DNA of 64,000 nt from Methanoregula sp. (GTDB taxonomy: Archaea; Halobacteriota; Methanomicrobia; Methanomicrobiales; Methanospirillaceae). The stretch lies in the NCBI RefSeq assembly GCF_028679125.1, contig NZ_JAJRCG010000008.1:62001-126000 (forward strand). Reading direction: 5' to 3'. The position numbers and the translations under genes were made by a program. Numbering within the stretch: the stretch's first letter is position 1; each line of letters starts with the position of its first letter. Of this stretch, positions 16,488-25,274 are shown piece after piece. The notes beneath the pieces are model-generated. The model was not told where the DNA came from. It saw only the letters and a list, made by a program, of their open reading frames with translations, and searched no databases.

Positions 16488-18491
16488 TCAGCCAGTAGGG
16501 GAGTGCCTGGCCGATGGGGACGCATTGATCCCGATGTGTCTGTATAATGCATCCGTCCCGGGTTCCTTCCCGAGGAAATTTTTCAGGAGCACCGTACCGT
16601 CCTCCATGTTGCCCCGGGCAAGGATCTCCTGCCGGAACTTCATGCCGAGATCCTGGCTGGTCATCCCGGTACGTTTGAACGCATCAACGATGTTGAGCGC
16701 GTACACCTTCGACCAGAGATAGCCGTAGTATCCTGCATCGTAACCGCCCATGAGGTGGCCGAACGATGCCATCGGGTGGGTTCTCTCAAGGGGGTGGATC
16801 CCCATGATCTCCTCGTATGTCCGGTAATCCACATCGGTCACGTTGACCGGTCCTGTGGCCGTGTGGAATTGCATGTCCACCATCGCATTGGCCAGCTGCC
16901 GGCTATAGTAATAGCCGTTCCCGATATTCCGCGATGCAATGACCCGGTCCCGGAGTTCCACAGGGATCTTCCTGGAGGTGTCCGTGTAGTGGCCCGATAT
17001 TGATTCCAGTACCTGAGGATCCCAGGCCCATTCCTCAAGGGTCTGCGAAGGTGTTTCAACGAAATCCCACTCAACGTTGAATCCCGACTGGGTGCCGTAC
17101 GGCACCGTGGTGAGGAGGACGTGCATGGCATGGCCGGTCTCGTGGAAGAGCGTCTCGATCTCCTCCATGGAGAGGAGTGCAGGTTTATCCCCGTCAGGTG
17201 CATGGAAATTCCCGATGATGGCAAGAACGGGTGGATTATACGTGCCGTTCTTCTGCCTCCCGTTGGTGACCGGGGATGCGCAGAAATGCCCGTACTTCCC
17301 ATCCCGGGGATAGAGATCCAGGTACAGGTATCCGATGGTTGCATTGTCGCTTTTGTTTCTCACCCGAAACAGCCGGACCTCCGGGGACCAGACCGGGGCA
17401 TCCTCCACTTTATCGAACCCGATATCAAAGAGGGTGCCACAGATGCCAAACAGGCCCTTCAGCACGAGGTCCACCGGGAAGTACTCCCTGACCTCCTCCT
17501 CGTTATACGCATACTGCTCTTTCTTCTGGCGCTCCAGCAGCCAGGCAACATCCCAGGGATCGATCGCCGTCGCATCCGGGTCCAGCCCCTTCTTGATGAG
17601 GAGGAGTTCAGCGAGTTCGGCCTGTGTCTTCTCTTTCAGAGGCACCTTCAGGGAGGTGAGGAACGCCATGACCGCGCCGGTGTTCTTTGCCATCCTCCCG
17701 TCCAGCTGGAAATCGGCCCATGTGCTATACCCGAGCTCCTTCGCAACCTGCCGGCGGAGTTCGATGGCCTGTTCGAGAAGGGCGGTGTTGACCTCAGCCT
17801 GTCGGTTATTGTAGGCCGCGTACATCCTCTTCCGGCTCCCGCTGATGTCGGCGTTCATCATCACGGCGAGATAGTCCGGGTATTTTGTGGTAACAAGGCA
17901 GGTTCCCTGTGCGGTACGGGTGAAGGTGGCAATCGATGAGGGCGGGACACCGATCAGTTCCTCATCCGGGAACTCCAGCGTGGTATTGTCGTTGTTCAGG
18001 TTGGACGAGAACTGCGATTCAAGGCTGCTCAGGTTCGCCCGCATGGCCCTGACCGTTGCCAGCCGGTCGTCCGGCAACTTAAGCCCGTTGTGCTCGAATT
18101 TCCGGATTGTCACCTCATAGAGCCGTGATTCTTCCGGGGTTCGCGGCGCCTGGCCCTTCAGCACATCGTACAGGTCCCGCCGGGTGGTCACCCCGTTGAT
18201 GAAGATCTGGGATAAAGCCTCGACTGCCATCCCCTCGGAGGCAACGTTTGAATCCGGGTACACGTAGCCCATCAGGATGAGTTGCTGGGTTGTATCCGAG
18301 TAATCGGTCATTATACGGTCGAACGCAAGGAGCGTGTTGTCGACCGTGCGGTCCTGTGCCGGAATGGCTACGATCACGTTGAGCGCGGTAGTGGCGGTCT
18401 GTTCTGCCTGGGCGCTGAGCCTGGGGATTTCCCCGGGGGAGTACTGCGCCCGGATCGGTGCCAGCGGGGAGGTTTGAAATTCGGGCGGCAT
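16488..18491 (-). CDS. M3-family zinc metallopeptidase (thimet oligopeptidase-like)
   Basis: The 667-residue, mostly helical protein has the catalytic zinc motif LFHETGHAMHVLL (H450, E451, H454) and the downstream DFVETPSQ segment that supplies the third zinc ligand. The length and overall layout match the thimet oligopeptidase/Dcp branch of family M3, whose enclosed channel restricts cleavage to short peptides. There is no signal peptide, so it should act in the cytoplasm in peptide turnover. Its ATG lies 108 bases from the end of the permease gene upstream on the same strand; co-transcription is possible. The C-terminus carries a short disordered tail. Confidence 0.92.
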   Translation of the reverse strand: MPPEFQTSPLAPIRAQYSPGEIPRLSAQAEQTATTALNVIVAIPAQDRTVDNTLLAFDRIMTDYSDTTQQLILMGYVYPDSNVASEGMAVEALSQIFINGVTTRRDLYDVLKGQAPRTPEESRLYEVTIRKFEHNGLKLPDDRLATVRAMRANLSSLESQFSSNLNNDNTTLEFPDEELIGVPPSSIATFTRTAQGTCLVTTKYPDYLAVMMNADISGSRKRMYAAYNNRQAEVNTALLEQAIELRRQVAKELGYSTWADFQLDGRMAKNTGAVMAFLTSLKVPLKEKTQAELAELLLIKKGLDPDATAIDPWDVAWLLERQKKEQYAYNEEEVREYFPVDLVLKGLFGICGTLFDIGFDKVEDAPVWSPEVRLFRVRNKSDNATIGYLYLDLYPRDGKYGHFCASPVTNGRQKNGTYNPPVLAIIGNFHAPDGDKPALLSMEEIETLFHETGHAMHVLLTTVPYGTQSGFNVEWDFVETPSQTLEEWAWDPQVLESISGHYTDTSRKIPVELRDRVIASRNIGNGYYYSRQLANAMVDMQFHTATGPVNVTDVDYRTYEEIMGIHPLERTHPMASFGHLMGGYDAGYYGYLWSKVYALNIVDAFKRTGMTSQDLGMKFRQEILARGNMEDGTVLLKNFLGKEPGTDALYRHIGINASPSARHSPTG

Positions 18492-18599
18492 GGCAGATCA
18501 GTCATCATTTTTACACTGTTACGGGGGATAAAGGCGCGGGATGCGGCACCCGGTCCTGTGCCGGGAAGGTTCCGCATTTCTCCCTGTAGGGCCCTGAGC

Positions 18600-19913
18600 T
18601 CAGTACGGGTAGAACACAAAGAACGCGAGACAGAGCAGGAAGAGCGCCCAGCACGCCGGCTGGATTTCCCGGATCCTGCCGCGGACGATAGCAAAGACCG
18701 GCCAGAGAACAAACCCGGCACAGAGCCCGACCCCGATGTTGTAGGTGAAACTCATCATTGTTATGACGGTAAACGCCGGAATAACCTCCGCATAGTCGGA
18801 GAAGTCCAGCCGGGTTACCGGCTCGAGCATCATCAGGCCCACGAGGATCAGGGCCGGGCCGGTCGCGATCAGGGGAATCGCAGAGAAGAGCGGGGCAAAG
18901 AAGAGTGCCAGCAGGAAGAGCGCACCGCACACAACTGCGACAAACCCGGTCCGGCCGCCCTGCTCAATACCGGCAGCGGACTCCACGAATACACCGTTCG
19001 TGGTTGTACCGAGCAGGGCACCGGCGGTTGTTGCCAGCCCGTCGGCAAGGAACGGACGTTCAATCTGCGGCAGGTTTCCGCTGCTGTCAAGGAGACCTGC
19101 CCGGGCACTCATGCCGATCAGCGTGCCCATCGTATCAAGGAACGCCATCGTGAAGAGGGTCAGGACTATCGAGAACATCCCCCACGTGAAGACCCCGGCG
19201 ATATCGAGCTGGAGGAAGGTCGGGGCAAGGGAGGGGGGCATGGAGATGATACCCGCAGGAGCCGGTGCAATACCGGTAGCGAATGCCAGGCCTGCGGTTG
19301 CAAGGATGCCGAGCAGGATAGCAGCCGGGATCTTCCGGGCAAGCAGGATCCCGGTCAGGACGAACCCGAAGATCGCAAGGATCACGGCGGGGTGGTGGAG
19401 ATCCCCGATTGCCACCGGGGCACTCTCGCTCCCGACGATGACAATACCGGAATCCACAAATCCTATGAAAGCCAGGAAGAGCCCGATCCCGGCGGCAAAG
19501 CTGTATTTCAGCGACGCGGGAACGGCACTGCTCATGATCGAGCGCCAGCCGCTCAGGGTCAGGAGGGAGAGGAGGAGGCCGCTCAAAAATACCGCACCGA
19601 GGGCCGTCTGCCACGGATAATGGAGCACCCCGACTACCGTATAGGCGACGAAGGCGTTCTCCCCCACGTAGGTCGCGATCGCGAACGGGCGGTTGGCATA
19701 GACTCCCATGACAGCGCAGCCGAACGCGGCGGACAGGATGGTTGCTGCCATGCAGGCTTCGTAGGGGATCCCCGCGGCCTTTAGGATGGCCGGGTTGACG
19801 ATGATGATATAGGCGACGGCAATGAACGTGACAATGCCTGCGAGAACCTCCTGCCGCAGGGTGGTGTGGTGTTCAGAGAAACGAAAGATCCGATCGACCT
19901 GTTCAGCAATCAT
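18600..19913 (-). CDS. NCS2/AzgA-type purine permease
   Basis: The 437-residue membrane protein has about 13 segments. Diagnostic AzgA-type landmarks are EVLAGIVTFIAVAYIIIVNP near the N-terminus, TYVGENAFVAYTVV (helix 3, substrate region), and FTMAFLDTMGTLIGMS (helix 8 or so) with the conserved Asp. The following LLGTTTNGVFVESAAGIEQG lines the substrate site. The AzgA branch takes up hypoxanthine, guanine and adenine with protons. A purine salvage role fits, although no salvage enzyme lies next to it. Palindromic sequence occurs upstream of its start. Confidence 0.9.
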   Translation of the reverse strand: MIAEQVDRIFRFSEHHTTLRQEVLAGIVTFIAVAYIIIVNPAILKAAGIPYEACMAATILSAAFGCAVMGVYANRPFAIATYVGENAFVAYTVVGVLHYPWQTALGAVFLSGLLLSLLTLSGWRSIMSSAVPASLKYSFAAGIGLFLAFIGFVDSGIVIVGSESAPVAIGDLHHPAVILAIFGFVLTGILLARKIPAAILLGILATAGLAFATGIAPAPAGIISMPPSLAPTFLQLDIAGVFTWGMFSIVLTLFTMAFLDTMGTLIGMSARAGLLDSSGNLPQIERPFLADGLATTAGALLGTTTNGVFVESAAGIEQGGRTGFVAVVCGALFLLALFFAPLFSAIPLIATGPALILVGLMMLEPVTRLDFSDYAEVIPAFTVITMMSFTYNIGVGLCAGFVLWPVFAIVRGRIREIQPACWALFLLCLAFFVFYPY

Positions 19914-19981
19914 ACCTGTTGAACAGGTTGAGACGGGGCGACAATACGTTTTGCGTTTTGATTCCTGACCTCAGTACTTCT

Positions 19982-20020
19982 CTCACAATTTTTCTGTGAG
20001 TCTTGGTAGTGTGCACTACC
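19982..20020 (-). promoter_or_regulatory. Two inverted repeats upstream of the purine permease
   Basis: CTCACA...TGTGAG (19982-20000, seven-base loop) is followed by a 16-base near-perfect palindrome, GGTAGTGTGCACTACC, at 20005-20020. Both lie about 70-110 bases upstream of the permease start. They could be an operator for purine-responsive control. A purine riboswitch fold is not visible. Confidence 0.3.
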
Positions 20021-20182
20021 TGCTAAAATACCTGCTAAAAACCTGAACGAATATTTCCACCATTATTCGCATTGCAATCGATCTCCGGCAAAATTTTTTC
20101 AACCACCCCCTCACCCCCTGCTAAAAATTTTTCAGGCAGGGTCCGGTTGATCGGCAAACCCTCTCACGCCGGCAAATCAAAA

Positions 20183-20214
20183 ATTTTGTAGCATGTACAT
20201 GCATTTTGTAGCAT
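20183..20214 (+). repeat. 12-base direct repeat flanking a 12-base palindrome
   Basis: ATTTTGTAGCAT occurs at 20183-20194 and 20203-20214. The sequence GCATGTACATGC across the junction (20191-20202) is a perfect palindrome. A related TGTAGC word follows at about 20226. Confidence 0.5.
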
Positions 20215-20248
20215 AATTACCCGATTGTAGCCTCATCAACTGACACCT

Positions 20249-20294
20249 CATGATCGCGATTGAAATTTTTTCAGCAGAGTCTGGCTGAAAAAAA
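20249..20294 (+). repeat. Distant copy of the 11-kb intergenic repeat
   Basis: The words ATGATCGCGAT and AGAGTCTGGCTGAAAAA match pieces of the 10982 and 11262 units, in a rearranged order. The stretch from 19914 to 20396 otherwise holds only AT-rich, repeat-laden sequence with no believable gene. It includes another GGGTCCGGTTGA at 20138 and ACCTGCTAAAA direct repeats at about 20018-20045. Confidence 0.5.
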
Positions 20295-20396
20295 TGCTCT
20301 GGAATGCCTTAATCCAGACAAATTGCAGGAACCCTTTATGTCTCTGAAATTTTCCCGGTGAATCGTGGATAGTCAGCAACCCGTATCACATCCCAA

Positions 20397-20648
20397 TCAT
20401 CTGAAACTACGAAGAACCGTAACAAAAGGAACGGATTGGGGTTTTTTCCGGATCCCTTCCCGGACGAAGAGATAGAAGAGATCAAACCGGAACAAATCTT
20501 CGTCAATCGTTCTTGGACCACGGAGAACACGGGCCAGGAAAATCCCTTGAAGAGACACCCGGATATTCTTGTACAGAAGCGAGATGATGGTCCGCAGGTA
20601 CCGGATTGCAATGGTTCCGGGAGATGTCTTAGTATCCGGCTGGCTTTT
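20397..20648 (-). pseudogene. Possible gene remnant without a start codon
   Basis: A leftward frame of 83 codons reads like protein (TIAIRYLRTIISLLYKNIRV, then DEDLFRFDLFYLFVREGI) but has no ATG. A neighbouring frame just upstream also looks protein-like (IQYFTIFEPELRKSIRSQQA and on to a stop near 20652). Together they suggest a frameshifted, decayed gene. I do not recognise the family. Overlapping ORFs on both strands are no longer than chance would allow, so confidence is low. Confidence 0.25.
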
Positions 20649-20751
20649 TTACCCTATAGTGACCGTATCCGGCACCCACTGCCTGTTGAGATCGTATGCT
20701 TTTCCTTAGTTCGGGCTCAAATATGGTGAAGTACTGGATCTGGGAAAAGAA

Positions 20752-21321
20752 TTATGCCAGCAGGTCCCGCCCCAGCTGGCAGGCCTGCTCCATGAGTTCT
20801 TTTCTCTCGGTTACCGGCGGTTTGGTCCCGGCATCCAGATCGCAGCCAACCAGGTGAGCCTTCACGGTCATACCCGAGAGCCCGACCGCGAACATGAAGG
20901 ACTCGATCCCGCTCCTGAAGAGCCGTTCATCCGGCTGGTTCTGCGTGAAGATGAACGAGACTTTTTTGGTCTTGGGCAGTTTCGGGACCAGGTTCATATT
21001 CATGTACGGGAACATCCGGTCGAGCCATGCCTTGGTCTGGGCAGTGACCCCGCCGAAATAAATAGGCGATGCCACGATAAGGCCGTCGCATTCCTGTATC
21101 AGCTGGTGGATCTGCTGCATATCGTCCCTGACCGCACAGGCCGCGAGGTCATTCCTCTTGCACCAGTAACAGGCCTGGCAACCCTTGATCTTCAGGTCGT
21201 TCAGGAAGAATGTGGTGGTTTCAACACCCTGTTCTTTGAGCCCCCGCTCTGCTTCCGCTGCGAGAGCTGCTGTGCTGCCCTTCTTCCGCGGGCTTCCGAT
21301 GAGGATAAGTGCTTTTTTCAT
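20752..21321 (-). CDS. Iron-sulfur flavoprotein-like FMN reductase 1
   Basis: The 189-residue flavodoxin-fold protein starts MKKALILIGSPRKKGSTAAL, the typical FMN phosphate-binding loop of NADPH-dependent FMN reductases. A compact cysteine motif, GCQACYWCKRNDLAACAVRDD, occurs near residue 60. The spacing C-x2-C-x2-C-x6-C resembles the cluster ligands of archaeal iron-sulfur flavoprotein (Isf), which carries electrons between ferredoxin, FMN and acceptors such as O2 or H2O2. I used the internal ATG because the upstream in-frame start adds only a poor N-terminus. It is the last gene of the seven-gene redox operon, 20 bases after the nitroreductase gene. Confidence 0.85.
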   Translation of the reverse strand: MKKALILIGSPRKKGSTAALAAEAERGLKEQGVETTTFFLNDLKIKGCQACYWCKRNDLAACAVRDDMQQIHQLIQECDGLIVASPIYFGGVTAQTKAWLDRMFPYMNMNLVPKLPKTKKVSFIFTQNQPDERLFRSGIESFMFAVGLSGMTVKAHLVGCDLDAGTKPPVTERKELMEQACQLGRDLLA

Positions 21322-21341
21322 GAGATCGCCATCTTCTCCCG

Positions 21342-21908
21342 TTACCGTACCCACGTCACGTTTGCGGGGTGCTTGTCGTGGGCTTCGGGTTTCTCTTCGG
21401 GATACCCGAAAACAATAGTGCCGACCGGGCTGTAGCCCTCAGGGATCCGGAACCCTGCCATGAGATCCTTGTTCTCATATGCCACTTCCGTTGAGCCGAT
21501 CCAACAGCTGCCGATACCGAGGGCGTGGGCAGCGAGCATCAGGTTCTCGGCGCAGAGCGAGCAGTCGATCTCCCGGAACCGGCTGCCGGTTTTTCCGATG
21601 ACCATGATGACAGTCGGGGCGTTGTAATAGATTGAGTAGCCGGGGCTCTCCAGCAGCGCCCGGAACGCATCCGACATCCCGTCATGTGCTCCCTTCATGT
21701 GGGAGATCATGAGGGGCTTGCAGTAATCCGAGACCCGGTTTAAGAAGTCCTGGTCCTGTACCACAACAAACGCCCATGGCTGGAGGGCCAGAGCCGACGG
21801 GGCATAGGTCCCTGCCCTGAGGATCTTCTCAAGTACCGCATCGGGTATCTGCCGCTTCTCATACTTCCTGACACTGCGGCGTGTCATGATTGTTTCAATT
21901 GCTTCCAT
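21342..21908 (-). CDS. Nitroreductase-family FMN enzyme
   Basis: The 188-residue protein has the nitroreductase fold signatures: TIMTRRSVRKYEKRQIPDAV at the N-terminus (FMN phosphate-binding Arg pair), GTYAPSALALQPWAFVVVQD, and a GSCWIGSTEV segment near residue 137. Members reduce nitro groups, quinones, flavins or enones with NAD(P)H or reduced ferredoxin. It ends with a short YPEEKPEAHDKHP tail. A second, ferredoxin-fused member of the same family is encoded three genes upstream, so the operon carries two different nitroreductases. The physiological substrate is unknown. Confidence 0.87.
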   Translation of the reverse strand: MEAIETIMTRRSVRKYEKRQIPDAVLEKILRAGTYAPSALALQPWAFVVVQDQDFLNRVSDYCKPLMISHMKGAHDGMSDAFRALLESPGYSIYYNAPTVIMVIGKTGSRFREIDCSLCAENLMLAAHALGIGSCWIGSTEVAYENKDLMAGFRIPEGYSPVGTIVFGYPEEKPEAHDKHPANVTWVR

Positions 21909-21945
21909 GATTCATCTCCTGTTTTTCCGTTCCGCACGGGACCGT

Positions 21946-22599
21946 TTACCGGCCGGCCTGTGCCAGCCGGGCTCCCAGTTCGAATGCTTTTTTGCAATCC
22001 TCCGGGAAGACCTCCCGGTGCCGTTTCCGCCGCTCTTCCGGGTCGCAGTAGCTGAAGACCACCCTGTCGTAGTCCTCGAACTGGAGCGTCTCGAACGAGA
22101 AGAACGATTCAGCCTGCCCGAATATCCGGGCCAGCACGCTCTCATTGAGGCCGACATGCACGGAATACGGGGGTTCCTTTATCTGTTCTTCGGACACGTT
22201 CATCGTGTAGACAAATGCCGTGGGCACCTTCCGAGTAAAGAGCGATGCCGGTGGCCAGGTATACACGAGGTACGGAAACATCAGTCGTTCCATGAAGGAC
22301 CGCATCTCCCCGGTCACCGTGCCGAAATAGAACGGGGAGCCGAGTATGAGCGCATCCGCCCGGGCAATCCTGTCGAGAACGGGAGTGATGTCGTCCTTCA
22401 CAGCGCACTTCCCGTAACTCTTCCCGTCTTTCAGTTTGCAGGCAAAGCAGCTGGTACAACCCTTGTAGTCCAGATCGTAGAGGTGGACGAGTTCAGTCTC
22501 CGCACCCTGCGATTTCGCCCCTTCGAGGGCATGTTCGAGCAGCGTTGCCGTGTTCCACGTCTTCCGTGGGCTTCCGTTGATAGCTATGACTGTTCCCAT
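21946..22599 (-). CDS. Iron-sulfur flavoprotein-like FMN reductase 2
   Basis: The 217-residue flavodoxin-fold protein begins MGTVIAINGSPRKTWNTATL and has a cysteine cluster YKGCTSCFACKLKDGKSYGK-CAVKDD (C-x2-C-x2-C-x10-C). The gap before the last Cys is longer than in its operon mate. The middle (LGSPFYFGTVTGEMRSFMER) is the flavin ring-binding region of the family. A C-terminal extension of about 40 residues (EERRKRHREVF and on) is not present in the other copy. The two proteins are paralogs in one operon but clearly diverged, so they may dock with different partners. The gene is 16 bases downstream of the carboxymuconolactone decarboxylase-like gene. Confidence 0.85.
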   Translation of the reverse strand: MGTVIAINGSPRKTWNTATLLEHALEGAKSQGAETELVHLYDLDYKGCTSCFACKLKDGKSYGKCAVKDDITPVLDRIARADALILGSPFYFGTVTGEMRSFMERLMFPYLVYTWPPASLFTRKVPTAFVYTMNVSEEQIKEPPYSVHVGLNESVLARIFGQAESFFSFETLQFEDYDRVVFSYCDPEERRKRHREVFPEDCKKAFELGARLAQAGR

Positions 22600-22615
22600 A
22601 ATGTTTCTCCGGTAA

Positions 22616-23395
22616 TCATTCCCCGTTCAGGGAGGTGGCAACCTCGCGGGTGGCAAGGATGCCGTTCAGGCATGCCGGGAACCCGGCATAGATGGATACG
22701 AGCAGCATGATCTCCACGATCTCTGCCTCTGATAGGCCGGCCCGGAGCCCGCCGCCGATATGGAACCGGAGTTGGGAGGGGGCAGTTCCCATTGCCGCAA
22801 GCGCCGCAATGGTCGCTGCCTGCCGGTTCCGGATCGGGAGGATGCCCCGGGCATAGATATCCCCGTAGCCGAACGCTATCACATACCGGGTGATATCCGG
22901 GTTTACCGGATCGTACGTCTCCCTGAGGATCTGCTCCTGCCGGGGGGCGATCTGCGAGAGCAGCTGCTTCCCGCGCTCGTACCGCCCCTCGGTCCCTGCG
23001 TGGACGGAATCCCGTGAGAGCGTCCGGCCGGTCTCTTTCAAAACCTCCATGAGAGTGCCCATCGCGTTCAGGGTGGCCGGGAATCCCGCATACCCGCACA
23101 TCTGGATGATGACTTCGCGGATCTCCTCGGGGGTACAGCCTACATGAAGTGCGGCATGGATATGGACCTTCAGCTGGGGCGCCGCAGTCCCCATGGCGGT
23201 AAGAGCAGCCACAACGGCCTGCTCCTTGGTCTTGTTATCGAGAATCTCCCGGGCGTAGATCTCCCCGAACGAATATTCGATCAGGTATCGGGAAAGGTCA
23301 GGGCAGATGGCATTCAGGGTCTCTTCTACCCGGACACCCGCCTCCCCGTCGATCTCAAGCAGTTTTTTCCTTCCGATTGTTGCGTAATCTGTCAT
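22616..23395 (-). CDS. Tandem carboxymuconolactone decarboxylase-like (AhpD fold) protein
   Basis: The 259-residue protein contains two consecutive CMD domains (about residues 30-115 and 165-250). They share the pattern ALTAMGTAAPQLKVHIHAAL...GYAGFPATLN and ALAAMGTAPSQLRFHIGGGL...IYAGFPACLN. Neither domain has the C-x2-C redox pair of AhpD alkylhydroperoxidase, so a peroxidase mechanism is not supported. The family includes gamma-carboxymuconolactone decarboxylases and many uncharacterised members. The fold is usually hexameric, and a fused pair would make a trimer of dimers. It sits inside a flavin-enzyme operon, so it may act on a ring or lactone product, or as a chaperone for a reactive intermediate; that is inference. 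Confidence 0.8.
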   Translation of the reverse strand: MTDYATIGRKKLLEIDGEAGVRVEETLNAICPDLSRYLIEYSFGEIYAREILDNKTKEQAVVAALTAMGTAAPQLKVHIHAALHVGCTPEEIREVIIQMCGYAGFPATLNAMGTLMEVLKETGRTLSRDSVHAGTEGRYERGKQLLSQIAPRQEQILRETYDPVNPDITRYVIAFGYGDIYARGILPIRNRQAATIAALAAMGTAPSQLRFHIGGGLRAGLSEAEIVEIMLLVSIYAGFPACLNGILATREVATSLNGE

Positions 23396-23416
23396 AGGAT
23401 CTCCCCTTTCCAGTAA

Positions 23417-24448
23417 TCATGTCTCACCTTCAGGGAATTCCCTGAAGGGACATACATTTCCATCAGGCTGATTCCTGCATGCATCGCAGGAGAGGCATTC
23501 AGCCGGTTCATCGGGATTTTCCCTCCAGTGATTGGCAAGGCCGGGTTGTCTCAGGAACGGTCGGGAGAGCGCGAAATACCCGATATCAGTTGTATTCAGT
23601 AACTCCGTCATGACCGCTGGCGTGCGGTTCATGCCAACCAGGATCACCGGGACACCCGTGATCCGGGCAATCTCAGTAGCATGATCCCGGAATACCGATT
23701 CCTCGTAAGGCAGACCCTCCGGAGGGAATGGCGTACCATGGATACCCCCGGATACTTCGATCGCACTAATTCCCTGCTTTGCCAGCTGCCTGCACGCCTC
23801 GCGGCAGGCATCCCAGACCCCGTCGTCCTCTTCGAAGTCTGAGCAGTTTATTTTCACAAGGATCGGGAATGACTCTCCCGTTTTTGCCCGGATATCACTC
23901 ATAATCTCACGGAGGAAGCGTATCCGGTTCCTCACCGTCCCGCCGTACTCATCAGTCCGGGTATTCTTCCTGGCATTCATGAACTGGCTCAGGAAGTACC
24001 CATGGGCTGCGTGGATCTCGACGCCGTTAAAACCAGCCTGTTGTGCCCGGAGCGCTGCATCCCCGAACCCTTTGATAATGGACTGTATATCATCGCAGGT
24101 GGGATCTCCCGGGGTCCAGAAGATGCCGTTCCTGCCGGGAAATACGAGCTGCATGACGACAGGGGCGCCTGCATCGTGAACGGTCCGGGTCAGCTCGCGA
24201 TACGCCGGGATACAGGTATCGTCGGGAATTGCCAGCATGCCGGGGATACGGGCAGCATCTCCCGTGATCGTGGTGGCACTTGAGATAATGAGCCCTGTAC
24301 CACCAAGCGCCAGATCCTGGTACACCCCGATGAGGCGGGGTGTCGGCAGGCCGGTCTCATCGGCCATCGCCTCCCATGTGGCTGACCGGACGAGCCGGTT
24401 CCTGAGCTGCATCGTCCCTATGCAGGTCTCGTCAAAGAGGGTTTTCAT
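23417..24448 (-). CDS. Old yellow enzyme family NADH:flavin oxidoreductase
   Basis: The 343-residue TIM-barrel protein has the family hallmarks LFDETCIGTMQLRNRLVRSA, GVEIHAAHGYFLSQFMN (active-site His pair region) and YGGTVRNRIRFLREI. The C-terminal tail contains C-L-S-C-D-A-C (about residue 320) and a later Cys (NVCPF). In the long 2,4-dienoyl-CoA reductase-type enzymes a C-x2-C-x3-C-type motif followed by a distant Cys holds a 4Fe-4S cluster. Here the arrangement is similar, although the FAD/NAD domains are absent. OYE-type enzymes reduce alpha,beta-unsaturated carbonyls and nitro compounds. It is seven bases from the ferredoxin-nitroreductase gene, so translation is likely coupled. Confidence 0.87.
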   Translation of the reverse strand: MKTLFDETCIGTMQLRNRLVRSATWEAMADETGLPTPRLIGVYQDLALGGTGLIISSATTITGDAARIPGMLAIPDDTCIPAYRELTRTVHDAGAPVVMQLVFPGRNGIFWTPGDPTCDDIQSIIKGFGDAALRAQQAGFNGVEIHAAHGYFLSQFMNARKNTRTDEYGGTVRNRIRFLREIMSDIRAKTGESFPILVKINCSDFEEDDGVWDACREACRQLAKQGISAIEVSGGIHGTPFPPEGLPYEESVFRDHATEIARITGVPVILVGMNRTPAVMTELLNTTDIGYFALSRPFLRQPGLANHWRENPDEPAECLSCDACRNQPDGNVCPFREFPEGET

Positions 24449-24455
24449 GGAGTTC

Positions 24456-25274
24456 CTACTGCCACGTCACATTCAACGGCTTCCGTCGGGGAATGCCGTA
24501 GATTTTGTACTGCGGATTGCCGAACATCAGTACGTATGCGGATTTCCGTCCAGCAGGAATGCCAAGCTCTTTCTGGAGGGGTTCATACGTGGTCGCCGCC
24601 ATTGCAACGAACCCGGCCCAGCAGGTCCCGATCCCGTAAGCAGGCGCCGCGATATCGAAATGCGTCAGAGCGATGATAGCATCGGTCTGCGCAACCGGGT
24701 TGTTCTCAGGAATTGTGGCGATAAGAAGGTGCGGAGCGCCCCGACAGATGACATCGTACCCGGCTTCAAAAGGCTTGATCAGCATCGGCACGTAGGCGCT
24801 CATCGGGTGCGTGGAGTTCACGAGCGTCTTCATCCATTCAACGGTCAGCCCGGCAATCTTCTGTACCTTCTTTTTGTCGTGGATAACAATCCATTCCACC
24901 GGCTGCCCGTTGCCACCCGATGCAGCATACCGGGCAATATCGAGGACCTCGAGGATCTTCTCTTTCGGTACCGGGTCTTTCGTGAAGCGCCGGACAGATC
25001 GGCGTTTCTTCAGGTAGAATGCCATGTCATCGGGTGATATGGTGCCGGCACCGGCCGACAGGGGCACCTTCTCGTCCGGGCGGTCGTTCAGGATGAGCGC
25101 CTGCGAAGGGCAGAAGACCTCGCAGTGCCCGCAGTGGATGCACATGCCGGCTTTTGCATCCGGCAGTTTTGGCAGGGTGTTCTCATCAGCGGGGTCGATG
25201 AGCCCCATTGTACAGGCATTAGAGCAGATCCCGCACCGGGTGCAGAGATCCTGATCAACGAGTATCGCAGGCAT
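24456..25274 (-). CDS. Ferredoxin-nitroreductase fusion
   Basis: The 272-residue protein joins an N-terminal two-cluster ferredoxin to a nitroreductase domain. The ferredoxin part has two complete 4Fe-4S motifs, CTRCGICSNACTMGL (about 11-25) and CIHCGHCEVFCPSQAL (about 45-60). The FMN domain follows (about 85-272), with KKRRSVRRFTKDPVPKEKIL and YAASGGNGQPVEWIVIHD. The fusion implies that it takes electrons directly from reduced ferredoxin, the main low-potential carrier in methanogens, rather than from NAD(P)H. It abuts the flavin reductase gene with no gap, which suggests tight co-expression. The electron acceptor is unknown. Confidence 0.88.
   Translation of the reverse strand: MPAILVDQDLCTRCGICSNACTMGLIDPADENTLPKLPDAKAGMCIHCGHCEVFCPSQALILNDRPDEKVPLSAGAGTISPDDMAFYLKKRRSVRRFTKDPVPKEKILEVLDIARYAASGGNGQPVEWIVIHDKKKVQKIAGLTVEWMKTLVNSTHPMSAYVPMLIKPFEAGYDVICRGAPHLLIATIPENNPVAQTDAIIALTHFDIAAPAYGIGTCWAGFVAMAATTYEPLQKELGIPAGRKSAYVLMFGNPQYKIYGIPRRKPLNVTWQ

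Noticed and set aside
18282-19784. 500-codon open frame opposite the M3 peptidase and purine permease
   Set aside because: It is antisense to two well-supported genes, has low-complexity Glu/Arg/Gly-rich composition typical of a shadow frame in high-GC DNA, and no family motif.
19914-20020. Purine riboswitch ahead of the permease
   Set aside because: No three-way junction or conserved loop-loop words; the visible inverted repeats look like protein operators.
20336-20611. 91-codon minus-strand frame
   Set aside because: Overlaps a more protein-like frame and is Ser/Phe/Cys-rich without a family; treated as part of a possible remnant.
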